From: Chloroflexota bacterium
GTDB lineage: Bacteria > Chloroflexota > Dehalococcoidia > Dehalococcoidales > UBA2162
Assembly (NCBI GenBank): GCA_016190895.1
Contig: JACPPR010000048.1
Location: 1-54,662 of the forward strand
Reading direction: 5' to 3'
Length of the DNA stretch: 54,662 bases
The notes under the pieces are model-generated. The model ran no database searches. It was not told where the DNA came from and saw only the letters and a program-made list of their open reading frames with translations. This document shows positions 47,330-54,662 of the stretch, piece by piece; the first letter of the stretch is position 1; each line of letters begins with the position of its first letter. Both the position numbers and the translations under genes were made by a program.

Positions 47330-49777
47330 ATGAACACTGGTACGTCTTCTGGCAACCTAAAAAAGCTGCAGGTCAAAATCGGGGGGATGCAATGTTCGTT
47401 CTGCGTTGAGACGCTGCGCAGGGCTTTTCTACGCCTGGAGGGGGTGCAAGAAGCCAGCATCAGCCTGGCCCACGAGGAAGCTTTGGTCATGTATGACCCA
47501 GCGCGGGTCACCCCGCAACAGTTCAAGAATGTCCTGGCGGACATGGGCTACACCTGGCGCGACCCGGAAAAGGTGATGTCTTTCGAGGAAGAAGAGGCTG
47601 AGCTTGGCGTGGCCCGGAAGAAATTCCTGTTTGGCGCCGGCGCCGCCGGCATCGTGGTGATTTTCATGGTCCTGATGTGGCTCGGCACGATGCAGCCCTG
47701 GTTTCTCTGGCCGATGCTGGCGCTGGCGCTAGCAACCATGTTCGGACCGGCCTGGCACATCAAGAAAATGGCATGGGCTTCTTTACGGCGCGGTATCCTA
47801 AACCAGCACGTCCTGCTCGAATTCGCCGCTTTCGCCGGCCTCGCCGGCGGATTCATCGGGTTCTTCCAGAAGGAGTTCCCCATCCCCGATTTCTTCGGCG
47901 TGGCCACCTTTGTCACCGCCTACCACCTCTTCTCAGGCTATATCTCGCTCTTGGCCCGCACCCGCAGTTCCCAGGCAATCAAGCGGCTCATGGCGCTACA
48001 GCCGGAGACGGCTCGCATCATCCGTGATGGCCGGGAAGAGGAGGTCGCTACCAGCGAGGTCAGGCAGGGAGACTTGGTGCGTGTGCGTCCGGGCGAGTCC
48101 ATCCCCGTGGATGGCGTCATAGAGGAGGGTTATGCCGGCATCGACCAGAGGCTGGTGACCGGCGAGCCGATGCCAGTCGAGAAGACGAAGGGCGATGATG
48201 TCATCGGCGGCTCAATCAATCAAACAGGTGCGCTAGTCATCAGGGTAACCCGCGTGGGCGCTGAGAGCTTCCTGCAGAAGGTGGCTCAGAGTATCCAGGA
48301 AGCCCGCGCCCTCAAGCCCGGTATCCTCATCCTTGTCGACCGGGTACTGAAATATTTTGTGCCCGGCGTCCTTATCGCCGCCGGCATTGCTTTCCTAATC
48401 TGGACGCTCGGGGCATGGGCCGTTACGGGCAGCCCTGATTTCAGCCGGGCTGTATTTGCGGCGCTGGCCGCCCTGGTGATGGGCTACCCCTGTGCCCTCG
48501 GCATGGCTTCGCCCCTGGCGATGATACGGGGCGGCGGCATCGCCGCTGAAAAGGGAATCCTGATGCGCTCTGGCGAGGCTTTTCAGGTCTTCAAAGACGT
48601 GCGCCGGATAGTCCTGGACAAGACCGGGACAATTACCCGCGGTGAGCCTTCGGTATCCGATATTGGAGTGGCAGATGGTATTGACCGGAATAAGTTCCTG
48701 AGGTTGGTCAGCTCTGTAGAGTCCCTCTCGGAGCATGCACTGGCGCGCGCCATTGTAGACCACATCACCGGTATGGACATCACTCCGGGAAAAGCATCCG
48801 ACTTCCAGACCTATGCCGGTAAAGGCGTGTCCGCCAGTGTTGACGGGACAAGAGTGGTCGTCGGCACTGCCCGCTTCCTGGCGGAGCAGGGCATTGACGT
48901 TTTAGCACTGGATAGAGATAAGACCAGGCTTGAGGAAGAAGGTAAGACCGTGGTGCTGGCAGCAATCAATGGCAAGCCGGCGGGAGTCATTGCCATCAGC
49001 GATACCATCAAGGAGGATGCGCTGGAGGCGGTGGAGAGCATGAGAAAAGCCGGGCTTGAGCCTGTTATGATTACTGGCGATAACTGGCGGACAGCCAGAA
49101 CGGTAGCCGGGCAGGTAGGCATAGAAAAGGTACTCGCGGAGGTATTACCTGGCGATAAGGCTGAAGAGGTGCGCAAGCTCCAGCATCAGGGCTACCGCGT
49201 GGCAATGGTGGGAGATGGCATCAATGATGCCCCGGCTCTGATGCAGGCAGACGTCGGCATTGCCGTCGGCACCGGCACTGATATCGCCATCGAATCAGCG
49301 GACATCATCCTGATAGGGGAGCGTCTGACGGATGTTATGGAGGCCTACCGCATCGGTAAGAACAGCTATACCAAGACGGTGCAGAATGTCTCCCTGGCGT
49401 TCACATTCAATGGTATCGGCGTTCCGGCGGCGGTTACGGGCCTTGTCCACCCGGTGTGGGCGATGATTGCCATGGCCGCTAGCGTAACTACGGTCCTGCT
49501 GAACTCTTTTGGTGGCCGGATTATCCGCCTCCCCCATTTCCAAAGGGCGCGAGAGGAGCGTGTGCTCACCCTTGAAGTCCCCAGCATCCATTGCGAAGGT
49601 TGCGGAGAGACGATAGAGAAAGCTCTGAAAAAGCTGACCGGCGTGCAAGACGTGAAAGTGGATATTGCCGAGAAACTTGTAGACGTAACCCTCCGTGATG
49701 GGGCTACGGTAGAGCAGGATATCCAGAACGCCATAGTCCGGGCCGGGCATACCGTAGCGGGGCACGGTCACAGTTAA
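47330..49777 (+). CDS. Heavy-metal P1B-type ATPase with HMA domains at both ends
   Basis: An 815-aa metal-exporting ATPase. N-terminal HMA (GGMQCSFC, C22/C25), phosphatase motif TGEP (278-281), transmembrane metal motif YPC (Y386-P387-C388 in GYPCALG), phosphorylation site DKTGT (D430), and hinge GDGINDAP. A second HMA follows at the C-terminus (SIHCEGCGETIEKAL, C755/C758), then GHGHS. The family norm is CPC, CPH or SPC; tyrosine at the first position is unusual. TM7/TM8 read AFTFNGIG and AMAASVTTVLLNS rather than the CopA YN and MSxSS. Cu(I) or a related soft metal is likely but uncertain. The MerR-type promoter upstream implies metal induction. Confidence 0.92.
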   Translation: MNTGTSSGNLKKLQVKIGGMQCSFCVETLRRAFLRLEGVQEASISLAHEEALVMYDPARVTPQQFKNVLADMGYTWRDPEKVMSFEEEEAELGVARKKFLFGAGAAGIVVIFMVLMWLGTMQPWFLWPMLALALATMFGPAWHIKKMAWASLRRGILNQHVLLEFAAFAGLAGGFIGFFQKEFPIPDFFGVATFVTAYHLFSGYISLLARTRSSQAIKRLMALQPETARIIRDGREEEVATSEVRQGDLVRVRPGESIPVDGVIEEGYAGIDQRLVTGEPMPVEKTKGDDVIGGSINQTGALVIRVTRVGAESFLQKVAQSIQEARALKPGILILVDRVLKYFVPGVLIAAGIAFLIWTLGAWAVTGSPDFSRAVFAALAALVMGYPCALGMASPLAMIRGGGIAAEKGILMRSGEAFQVFKDVRRIVLDKTGTITRGEPSVSDIGVADGIDRNKFLRLVSSVESLSEHALARAIVDHITGMDITPGKASDFQTYAGKGVSASVDGTRVVVGTARFLAEQGIDVLALDRDKTRLEEEGKTVVLAAINGKPAGVIAISDTIKEDALEAVESMRKAGLEPVMITGDNWRTARTVAGQVGIEKVLAEVLPGDKAEEVRKLQHQGYRVAMVGDGINDAPALMQADVGIAVGTGTDIAIESADIILIGERLTDVMEAYRIGKNSYTKTVQNVSLAFTFNGIGVPAAVTGLVHPVWAMIAMAASVTTVLLNSFGGRIIRLPHFQRAREERVLTLEVPSIHCEGCGETIEKALKKLTGVQDVKVDIAEKLVDVTLRDGATVEQDIQNAIVRAGHTVAGHGHS

Positions 49778-49871
49778 GATTCGCTATTCCGCAACAAACG
49801 GGCGCTCAACTACGGGAGACAGTTCAAGCTGAAACGGCTGCAACTCAGGAATAGGTGCTGGCAGCGTCCGT

Positions 49872-51107
49872 TCAACGACGCTGAGGCATACTGCTGCCCA
49901 TGCGGTTTCTGACCTCGGCCATGATGTCGGGAGTAATCACCGAGTAGCCTCGGTCCCGGGCGTAAGTCTCGATAGCTATCTTCACCCGTTTCCGGACAAA
50001 TGACGGCACATGCGCCAGTCTGGACTCAGCTTCAGAAGTCCAGGAAACCTCCGGGGAAGAAGCAGGTAGAATGGCGCTCGGCTCGTAGAGGCACCAGGGG
50101 TCCTCCCCCAGACAATCGCCTGTCAGGCTAAAAGCGCGGGCGCGGCAGCCGGCGCATGTCTCTCGATAGTTGCAAATCCCACACCGTCCCTTAAGGCTGG
50201 GACTTCGCAGCTGCCGAAAAACGCTGGCTTTCTCCCAAATATCCTTGAGAGGCGCCTCGCGGACGTTTCCCGCTACAAGGGGCAGATAAGGACAGGGCGT
50301 AACCTGACCCTCCGGGTCTATCCTCAAATAGCTGACGCCCGCCGGACACCCGCCGCCGGACGCGGGCAATCCCCGCTCGTGGGCAATGCGCGCTATCTGA
50401 GGAGCGCACTTGGCCCGCACCATGATAGACGGATGCAGGCTTTGGGCCTCCGCCAACGAGTCCAGGCTCTCCTCGTATTGTTGAGGAGTGAGGTCTACCA
50501 GAGTCTCACCACGACCGGTGCATACCAGGTAATACAGGTTGAAGACGCTGGCCCCCTCGTCTTGAGCAAAGTCAATCATGGCGGGGATTTCCTGAAGGTT
50601 CCACGGAGTCACGGTGGTCTGGACAATAACCGGCAGACTTTGTCTGATGCAGGCGCGCATTCCTGCCACTGTCTTTTGCCAGCAACCCTTTACTCTGCGA
50701 AAGGCGTCGTGCTTCTCCATATCGAGAGAGTCAAGACTAATGCCAACGCCCTGCAAACCAGCCTTTTTGAGGGTGAGGGCGGCGTTATCATCGATGAGAG
50801 TGCCGTTCGTGCCCATCACCGCCATGATGCCACGCTCACTGATGCGGCGGATAATGTCAATCAGGTCTTTTCTGAGAAGAGGTTCGCCTCCGGTAAGGAT
50901 AACCATCCCCGTACTCAGTTCTGCCATCTGGTCGATGACTCGATATGACTCTTCGGTGCTCAACTCGCCCTCTGCGGAAATGCCCGCATCCAGATAGCAG
51001 TGGGCGCAGCGGAGGTTACAACGTTTGGTGATATTCCAGGATACTATTTCGGGGTGGGAGGGCATATTAGTTTCAGATTCGCAGCCGTTTTCATGATGAA
51101 AAGTCAT
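49872..51107 (-). CDS. Radical SAM/SPASM protein with C-terminal PCP_red domain
   Basis: A 411-aa radical SAM enzyme. The cluster is C30-x3-C34-x2-C37 (TKRCNLRCAHCYLDAG), GGEPLLRK follows at the SAM site, and the SPASM-like tail has CGICNYRETCAGCRARAF and CLGEDPWC. This resembles AhbC/AhbD/NirJ, which modify siroheme-derived tetrapyrroles. The final 55 residues (VSWTSEAESRLAHVPSFVRKR) are a PCP_red-like domain, as in chlorophyllide or nitrogenase-like enzymes. The start overlaps the previous gene by 4 nt. A heme-related task would suit the nearby cytochrome genes, but the substrate is not known. Confidence 0.85.
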   Translation of the reverse strand: MTFHHENGCESETNMPSHPEIVSWNITKRCNLRCAHCYLDAGISAEGELSTEESYRVIDQMAELSTGMVILTGGEPLLRKDLIDIIRRISERGIMAVMGTNGTLIDDNAALTLKKAGLQGVGISLDSLDMEKHDAFRRVKGCWQKTVAGMRACIRQSLPVIVQTTVTPWNLQEIPAMIDFAQDEGASVFNLYYLVCTGRGETLVDLTPQQYEESLDSLAEAQSLHPSIMVRAKCAPQIARIAHERGLPASGGGCPAGVSYLRIDPEGQVTPCPYLPLVAGNVREAPLKDIWEKASVFRQLRSPSLKGRCGICNYRETCAGCRARAFSLTGDCLGEDPWCLYEPSAILPASSPEVSWTSEAESRLAHVPSFVRKRVKIAIETYARDRGYSVITPDIMAEVRNRMGSSMPQRR

Positions 51108-51496
51108 GGCTCGTGGAACCTTTCTGTCTCTGCCCAGAAGCGCTTGGCCTCGTCGACTATCTCAGAACTGACCACTCGAAGACCCTGCTTTGTGACGTAG
51201 GCTTCGATGGCTTTGACCACCATCCCCCGAACAAACGAAGGAATCCGCTCGATCCGTTCCTGTGCCTCAGTGGTCCAGGTCATTGTGTTGTCAGCTTCGG
51301 CCGAACCTTTTATTAACCACTGCCGGTACTTTTGTTCGACCAGGTCCAGAGTCACGAGAGTCTGACCTGATTGGCGCGCCAGTCCCTCTACTCGCTGGCG
51401 AGTTAGCTCACGCATGATGCCCTCCGGCACCTGCATCAGGCGGGCTTCTGCCTCCGGTGTCCAGGTCGGTGAGTTTTCTGCGGGCTTTGACATCAC
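51104..51496 (-). CDS. Protein of two tandem PCP_red-like domains
   Basis: A 130-aa protein made almost wholly of two repeats: TWTPEAEARLMQVPEGIMREL (about 11-60) and TWTTEAQERIERIPSFVRGMV (about 72-125). Both match the Trp-x2-EA-x-R-(L/I)-x2-(V/I)-P pattern seen at the ends of the adjacent UspA and radical SAM proteins. It overlaps both neighbours by 4 nt, so the three genes are translationally coupled. Two more such domains lie in those neighbours. No cysteine-based site is present. A shared docking or ligand-binding function for this domain is a reasonable guess. Confidence 0.72.
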   Translation of the reverse strand: MMSKPAENSPTWTPEAEARLMQVPEGIMRELTRQRVEGLARQSGQTLVTLDLVEQKYRQWLIKGSAEADNTMTWTTEAQERIERIPSFVRGMVVKAIEAYVTKQGLRVVSSEIVDEAKRFWAETERFHEP

Positions 51497-52680
51497 ATCC
51501 CCATTTTCCCGCGAGCTTCAGTCATAACTTCAGGTGTAACTGCCGGATAGCCGTGACGAAGGGCATAATCCTCGATAGCGCGGCGGGCCATCGCTCTGGC
51601 GAAAGCGGGGACATTCTCCAATCTGGCTTCAGCTTCCTGAGTCCAGGAGACCTCGATTGCCTCTTTCAAGTGTGACGGAGTTTCAGGAAGTGACTCCTCT
51701 CCATTTGAGATGAGGATATTGCAGGCGGAAAGGCGCAGAAGATTTTCTGCTGTGCTACCGATATCCAGACTATCGGTGCGATGAATGCCGAATCGTCCCA
51801 CGGCTAAGAGGGAGGGCTTTCGCTCTTGTAAATACCTTAGAATCTGCTGGAAAGGCTTTCCGGCTAGGAGCGTGGTCTTGAGTTCAATCCCCTCTGTCCG
51901 AGCGAAGGTTGCGGCGGCATCCAGATGCCCTTGATATATTTTCTCCAGGCCGTTGTGTATCACTTCCTCGTGCAGCCGCTCCTGCTCCTGGAAGCGGAAG
52001 ATTTTACTGGCCTCCTCGGAGAGAACGCCCGCCAAACTACGAAAGGCGGCGATATGAAAATTCGGGTCGAAGACAGAGACCGCTTCCACCTCCGCATCAA
52101 AGGCTTTGGCTATGTTTAGAGCCGCTTTCAGCCCAGCCCTGGACTGGGCGCTACCATCTACGGCCACTATGACACCACGGTCGAGAGGCAGCCTGTTCTT
52201 TGTCACAAGAACATCGCACCTCACCTGCCTCGTCACTCGCTCGCAGACGCTGCCAATGAGGCTGCCCTCCACCGCGCCGAGCCCCCGGTCTCCCATAACC
52301 ACCAGGTCATACTCGCCGGCTTCAGCCTCTTTGACTAACCCGGCATAGTTAGTTCCCTCAATCACACGACGCTCGCAAGAAACGCCAGATTGTTGACACC
52401 TCGTTGTGAACACATCCAGATAGGACTCGGAGATAGTCTGAAGTCCAGTAGTGATGAGGGAATCATGGATTTGACGTTGACGCCGGAGTTCGTTTTTCTC
52501 CTGGTAACGGTCGGGCAGGCCGGCCTCCATCTGTCGAAAGCGGGCGTCATGGAGGCGGGCGGCATAGACGTGGCATCCCACCAGCTTGGAATTAAACTTT
52601 TCTGCCAACGCAATAGCCATCTCCGCGGAATGCTCGGAGTGAGAAGAATTATCTATGGGAACCAGAATACGCTCGAACAT
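51493..52680 (-). CDS. Tandem universal stress protein with PCP_red tail
   Basis: A 395-aa protein. Two UspA folds: the first begins MFERILVPIDNSSHSEHSAEMA with VMGDRGLGAVEGSLIGSVCERVTRQ; the second begins GVIVAVDGSAQSRAGLKAAL with LLAVGRFGIHRTDSLDIGSTAENLLR. The ATP-loop G-x2-G-x9-G(S/T) is present in both. A PCP_red-like tail follows (VSWTQEAEARLENVPAFARAM). Start 52680 (ATG, GGAG 6 nt upstream) is preferred over TTG 52692. UspA proteins bind nucleotides and respond to stress; the fused tail is unusual. It lies 8 nt after the cytochrome c gene. Confidence 0.85.
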   Translation of the reverse strand: MFERILVPIDNSSHSEHSAEMAIALAEKFNSKLVGCHVYAARLHDARFRQMEAGLPDRYQEKNELRRQRQIHDSLITTGLQTISESYLDVFTTRCQQSGVSCERRVIEGTNYAGLVKEAEAGEYDLVVMGDRGLGAVEGSLIGSVCERVTRQVRCDVLVTKNRLPLDRGVIVAVDGSAQSRAGLKAALNIAKAFDAEVEAVSVFDPNFHIAAFRSLAGVLSEEASKIFRFQEQERLHEEVIHNGLEKIYQGHLDAAATFARTEGIELKTTLLAGKPFQQILRYLQERKPSLLAVGRFGIHRTDSLDIGSTAENLLRLSACNILISNGEESLPETPSHLKEAIEVSWTQEAEARLENVPAFARAMARRAIEDYALRHGYPAVTPEVMTEARGKMGM

Positions 52681-52699
52681 CCTGAACTCCAAAATTAAT

Positions 52700-53290
52700 C
52701 TACTTCAGAGAACTGAGATAGGCTATCAGGTCATTTAATTGCTCAGCGGAAAGTCTCTGAGCAACTGGCGGCATTATGTTATCGTAACTCGGAACCACAT
52801 ACGCGCCCGGTTGAAGGAGAGACTCTTTTAGATAGTCTCCTGTGGACATTCCCGACCGCCTCTCGCCGGCTACAGAAGCGATATGGGAAAGGTCTGGTCC
52901 TCTTGTCCCACCAGTCTTGTCGATAACATGACATAGAAAACATCCGTTATTGGGGTCTTCATACACAATCTTGCCCCTCTCTGCCGGTGTTACCGTCGCT
53001 GTGGCTTTGCTCTCAAACGCAAATTGTGGTGAGATGGCTGCGAGAAGAACCATAAGCCCCACCGAGGCCGCAAAGACAAGCACTACCGCTCCCAGGGCCG
53101 TTTTCGTAGACTTGAACGGAGACATGGCAGGGCTGCGCAGCAGATAAAACAGGAAGCCAGTGAAAAGCGTAAAGAGAGTGAAAAACACTCTATAGGGTAG
53201 ACCGAGCCTCAGGCCGGACTCGTCTGACAGAAAAAGGGGTGAGAGCCATATGAGGGCTATGACCAAAACTACGCTTATGATAATTCGCAA
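52700..53290 (-). CDS. Membrane-bound c-type cytochrome
   Basis: A 196-aa protein with three hydrophobic helices (RIIISVVLVIALIWL, VFFTLFTLFTGFLFYLL, AVVLVFAASVGLMVLLAA) and a C-terminal monoheme domain: GCFLCHVIDKTGGTRGPDLSHI (CxxCH) and the distal methionine in NIMPPVAQRLS. The start is TTG with AGAGGAGG upstream; a longer frame to 53356 overlaps the oxidase gene and adds an unlikely N-terminus. It directly follows the cytochrome bd-like gene and probably donates electrons to it. Heme attachment needs the ResA/CcdA/CcmH set at 42.7-44.5 kb. Confidence 0.87.
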   Translation of the reverse strand: MRIIISVVLVIALIWLSPLFLSDESGLRLGLPYRVFFTLFTLFTGFLFYLLRSPAMSPFKSTKTALGAVVLVFAASVGLMVLLAAISPQFAFESKATATVTPAERGKIVYEDPNNGCFLCHVIDKTGGTRGPDLSHIASVAGERRSGMSTGDYLKESLLQPGAYVVPSYDNIMPPVAQRLSAEQLNDLIAYLSSLK

Positions 53291-53303
53291 GCTCTTGCCT
53301 CCT

Positions 53304-54662
53304 CTAAGGCGCTTCCTCCTGATGGCCGACCCTGAAGGCGAGCCAGAAAATGGCAAACATCAACCCGAAGAATATGATGGTGACTACTCCGGACACGGCG
53401 GCGGCGTAACCCAGCGGGGTAATGAAAGAGTAAGGAGTCTTATCCGGCATAAACTGAAAGATGTGCCATTCTCCCCGAGCCATCTCCCTGACAGAGCCCA
53501 TAAGAGCCATCGTGAAGACAGACAGGCCGGGCAGAAAGCCCAGTACCAGCTGAGCTTTGGCATCTATTTGCCCCCAGACCATCCTGCCGGTAGCAATAGC
53601 CTGCCGGTACAAGAAGTATACAAAGGCGGTCACCACTACCATGGCGCTTACCGCCAGACCTTTGGCTGGCATTAGCCCCACGAAAATCATTTTCTCCGGA
53701 ATAGTCACCTCCGTTATTGGACCAACAGGCTTGGTTGTAAGGGAGGGTAGGAAACTCTGCGGTATCAGCCAGACGATGAAACCTATCAGGGCTATCCAGA
53801 ATGCCCCCCGGAAGTAGGTCTGGAAACGGATACCACCCTCGATGCGGCGAATACTCAGCCACATGTAATATATGGCTCCCAAAAGAAGCAACCCCACCAA
53901 AACACCCTGAATAACAAAAAACCAGGCTAGTTTATCCGCCATAAGCAGGGTACTGATTTGAGCATTGTAGGCAAAAATCTCTCTGGTATAAATGTACCCG
54001 GCCACCGGGAGAGCGAGAAGGCCAGCCACGCCGATAAAGTTACCGATGTAGCCCATCCAATCATAAAACGCCCTATCTTTCTCAGCTTTGCTGAGAAAGA
54101 ACATGAGTGCGGCGAATAAAGCTACCATGAAACCGCCAAAAGATATGTTGGCGATAAACCGGTGCAGGTTTAGCCCTGTCCAGGTAGCGTTGTTAATCAA
54201 TTGCCATAATGTGGCTGTCTCCACCGATTCGGGCGGAGTTAGCATAAAACTGCCCACGCCGTTCATCAATGCCATAACCACTATTCCAACCACATTAAGG
54301 CTAACGCCGATGCCAATATGCAGAGCCTTCCGTCGCGCCAGAGCGTCCCAGGTATACCAGTAGACGTACATCAGGCTGCTCTCAACCAGTAGAAGGATTG
54401 CATACAGACCAAAGACCGGATAAAAGCGCTGAAAAAGGAAATTCGAAAGCTCTTGATACCTGCCCACCAGGACGAAGGTCATCGCCCCGCCAAAGAGGGC
54501 CGTAACGCTGTAGCTGATAGCCACAATCTTCATAGTCTCTCGGGCAAGCCGTTCGTATCTGGCGTCTCCACTTCGTAATCCCAGGTATTCGCAAACAACA
54601 ATGAAGATGGGCGCCCCCAGGACAAAGGCCGCGAAAAGCAGGTGTAGCTCGGCCACCACCCA
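53304..54662 (-). CDS. Cytochrome bd-like oxidase subunit I (partial, 5' end beyond window)
   Basis: At least 451 residues are visible, open to the window edge, so the true start is outside. About nine or more transmembrane helices. ELHLLFAAFVLGAPIFIVVCEY carries the CydA-type first-helix His, and LNLHRFIANISFGGFMVALFAAL the second heme-ligand His. The GRQPW motif and Q-loop of canonical quinol-oxidising CydA were not found. With a c-type cytochrome gene next door, it may belong to the non-quinol (OR-C/OR-N-like) branch of bd-type oxidases, taking electrons from cytochrome c. It is the first visible gene of the minus-strand set. Confidence 0.82.
   Translation of the reverse strand, partial: WVVAELHLLFAAFVLGAPIFIVVCEYLGLRSGDARYERLARETMKIVAISYSVTALFGGAMTFVLVGRYQELSNFLFQRFYPVFGLYAILLLVESSLMYVYWYTWDALARRKALHIGIGVSLNVVGIVVMALMNGVGSFMLTPPESVETATLWQLINNATWTGLNLHRFIANISFGGFMVALFAALMFFLSKAEKDRAFYDWMGYIGNFIGVAGLLALPVAGYIYTREIFAYNAQISTLLMADKLAWFFVIQGVLVGLLLLGAIYYMWLSIRRIEGGIRFQTYFRGAFWIALIGFIVWLIPQSFLPSLTTKPVGPITEVTIPEKMIFVGLMPAKGLAVSAMVVVTAFVYFLYRQAIATGRMVWGQIDAKAQLVLGFLPGLSVFTMALMGSVREMARGEWHIFQFMPDKTPYSFITPLGYAAAVSGVVTIIFFGLMFAIFWLAFRVGHQEEAP

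Noticed and set aside
1-54662. tRNA, rRNA, CRISPR array, replication origin
   Set aside because: No cloverleaf-like, rRNA-like or regularly spaced repeat array was recognised by reading. A dedicated RNA search could still find a small RNA.

Overview
The window looks like a chromosomal piece of an anaerobic or microaerophilic bacterium of the Chloroflexota, most likely Dehalococcoidia-like. That placement is inference from gene content and style: a class II (B12-dependent) ribonucleotide reductase, family-5 solute-binding lipoproteins with Pro/Thr-rich linkers, several molybdopterin oxidoreductases, and many short palindromic intergenic repeats. No rRNA, tRNA, CRISPR array or intact insertion sequence was recognised.

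Layout. (1) 1-10 kb: a zinc alcohol dehydrogenase, the decayed C-terminus of a solute-binding protein, a methyltransferase, a RelBE-like toxin-antitoxin pair, a MoxR-DUF58-DUF4129 cluster, and nrdJ on the minus strand. (2) 10-28 kb, all minus: a catabolic or respiratory island with three paralogous molybdopterin oxidoreductases (about 900-920 aa), one complete four-cluster ferredoxin plus NrfD membrane partner, a LUD protein, a UroD-type methyltransferase, an FAD oxidoreductase and two solute-binding lipoproteins. Truncated ferredoxin and solute-binding-protein remnants show that the module grew by duplication and then lost parts. A strong extended -10 promoter with a palindromic operator lies at its upstream end. 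(3) 28.5-33.7 kb: a MarR regulator, a thiamine-diphosphate enzyme carrying an N-terminal zinc ribbon, a lipoprotein, and a glutaredoxin/Crp-Fnr/thioredoxin-like set. (4) 33.8-40.8 kb: the most unusual part. It is a plus-strand run of small thiol and metal-binding proteins in which three genes are interrupted by one in-frame TGA at a position expected to be cysteine, each followed by a SECIS-like hairpin: a glutaredoxin (UPWC), an HMA-domain lipoprotein (UxxC) and a CopZ N-domain-like metallochaperone (CU). The last two sit behind a CmtR-like ArsR regulator and are followed by lgt and a mercuric reductase with a C-terminal CC pair. I read this as a selenocysteine-using heavy-metal (mercury or soft metal) detoxification operon. 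(5) 40.8-49.8 kb: glucan phosphorylase, cytochrome c/thiol-redox biogenesis genes (TlpA/ResA, CcdA, CcmH), an Asp-box protein, a CPVCNK membrane protein, and a MerR regulator with two MerR-type promoters sharing one operator sequence that drive itself and a DUF7482/P1B-ATPase operon. (6) 49.9-54.7 kb, minus: a cytochrome bd-like oxidase subunit (cut by the window edge), a membrane cytochrome c, and three overlapping genes that each carry PCP_red-like domains (tandem UspA, a double-PCP_red protein, and a radical SAM/SPASM protein).

Family assignments rest on reading motifs in the translations. No database search was possible.
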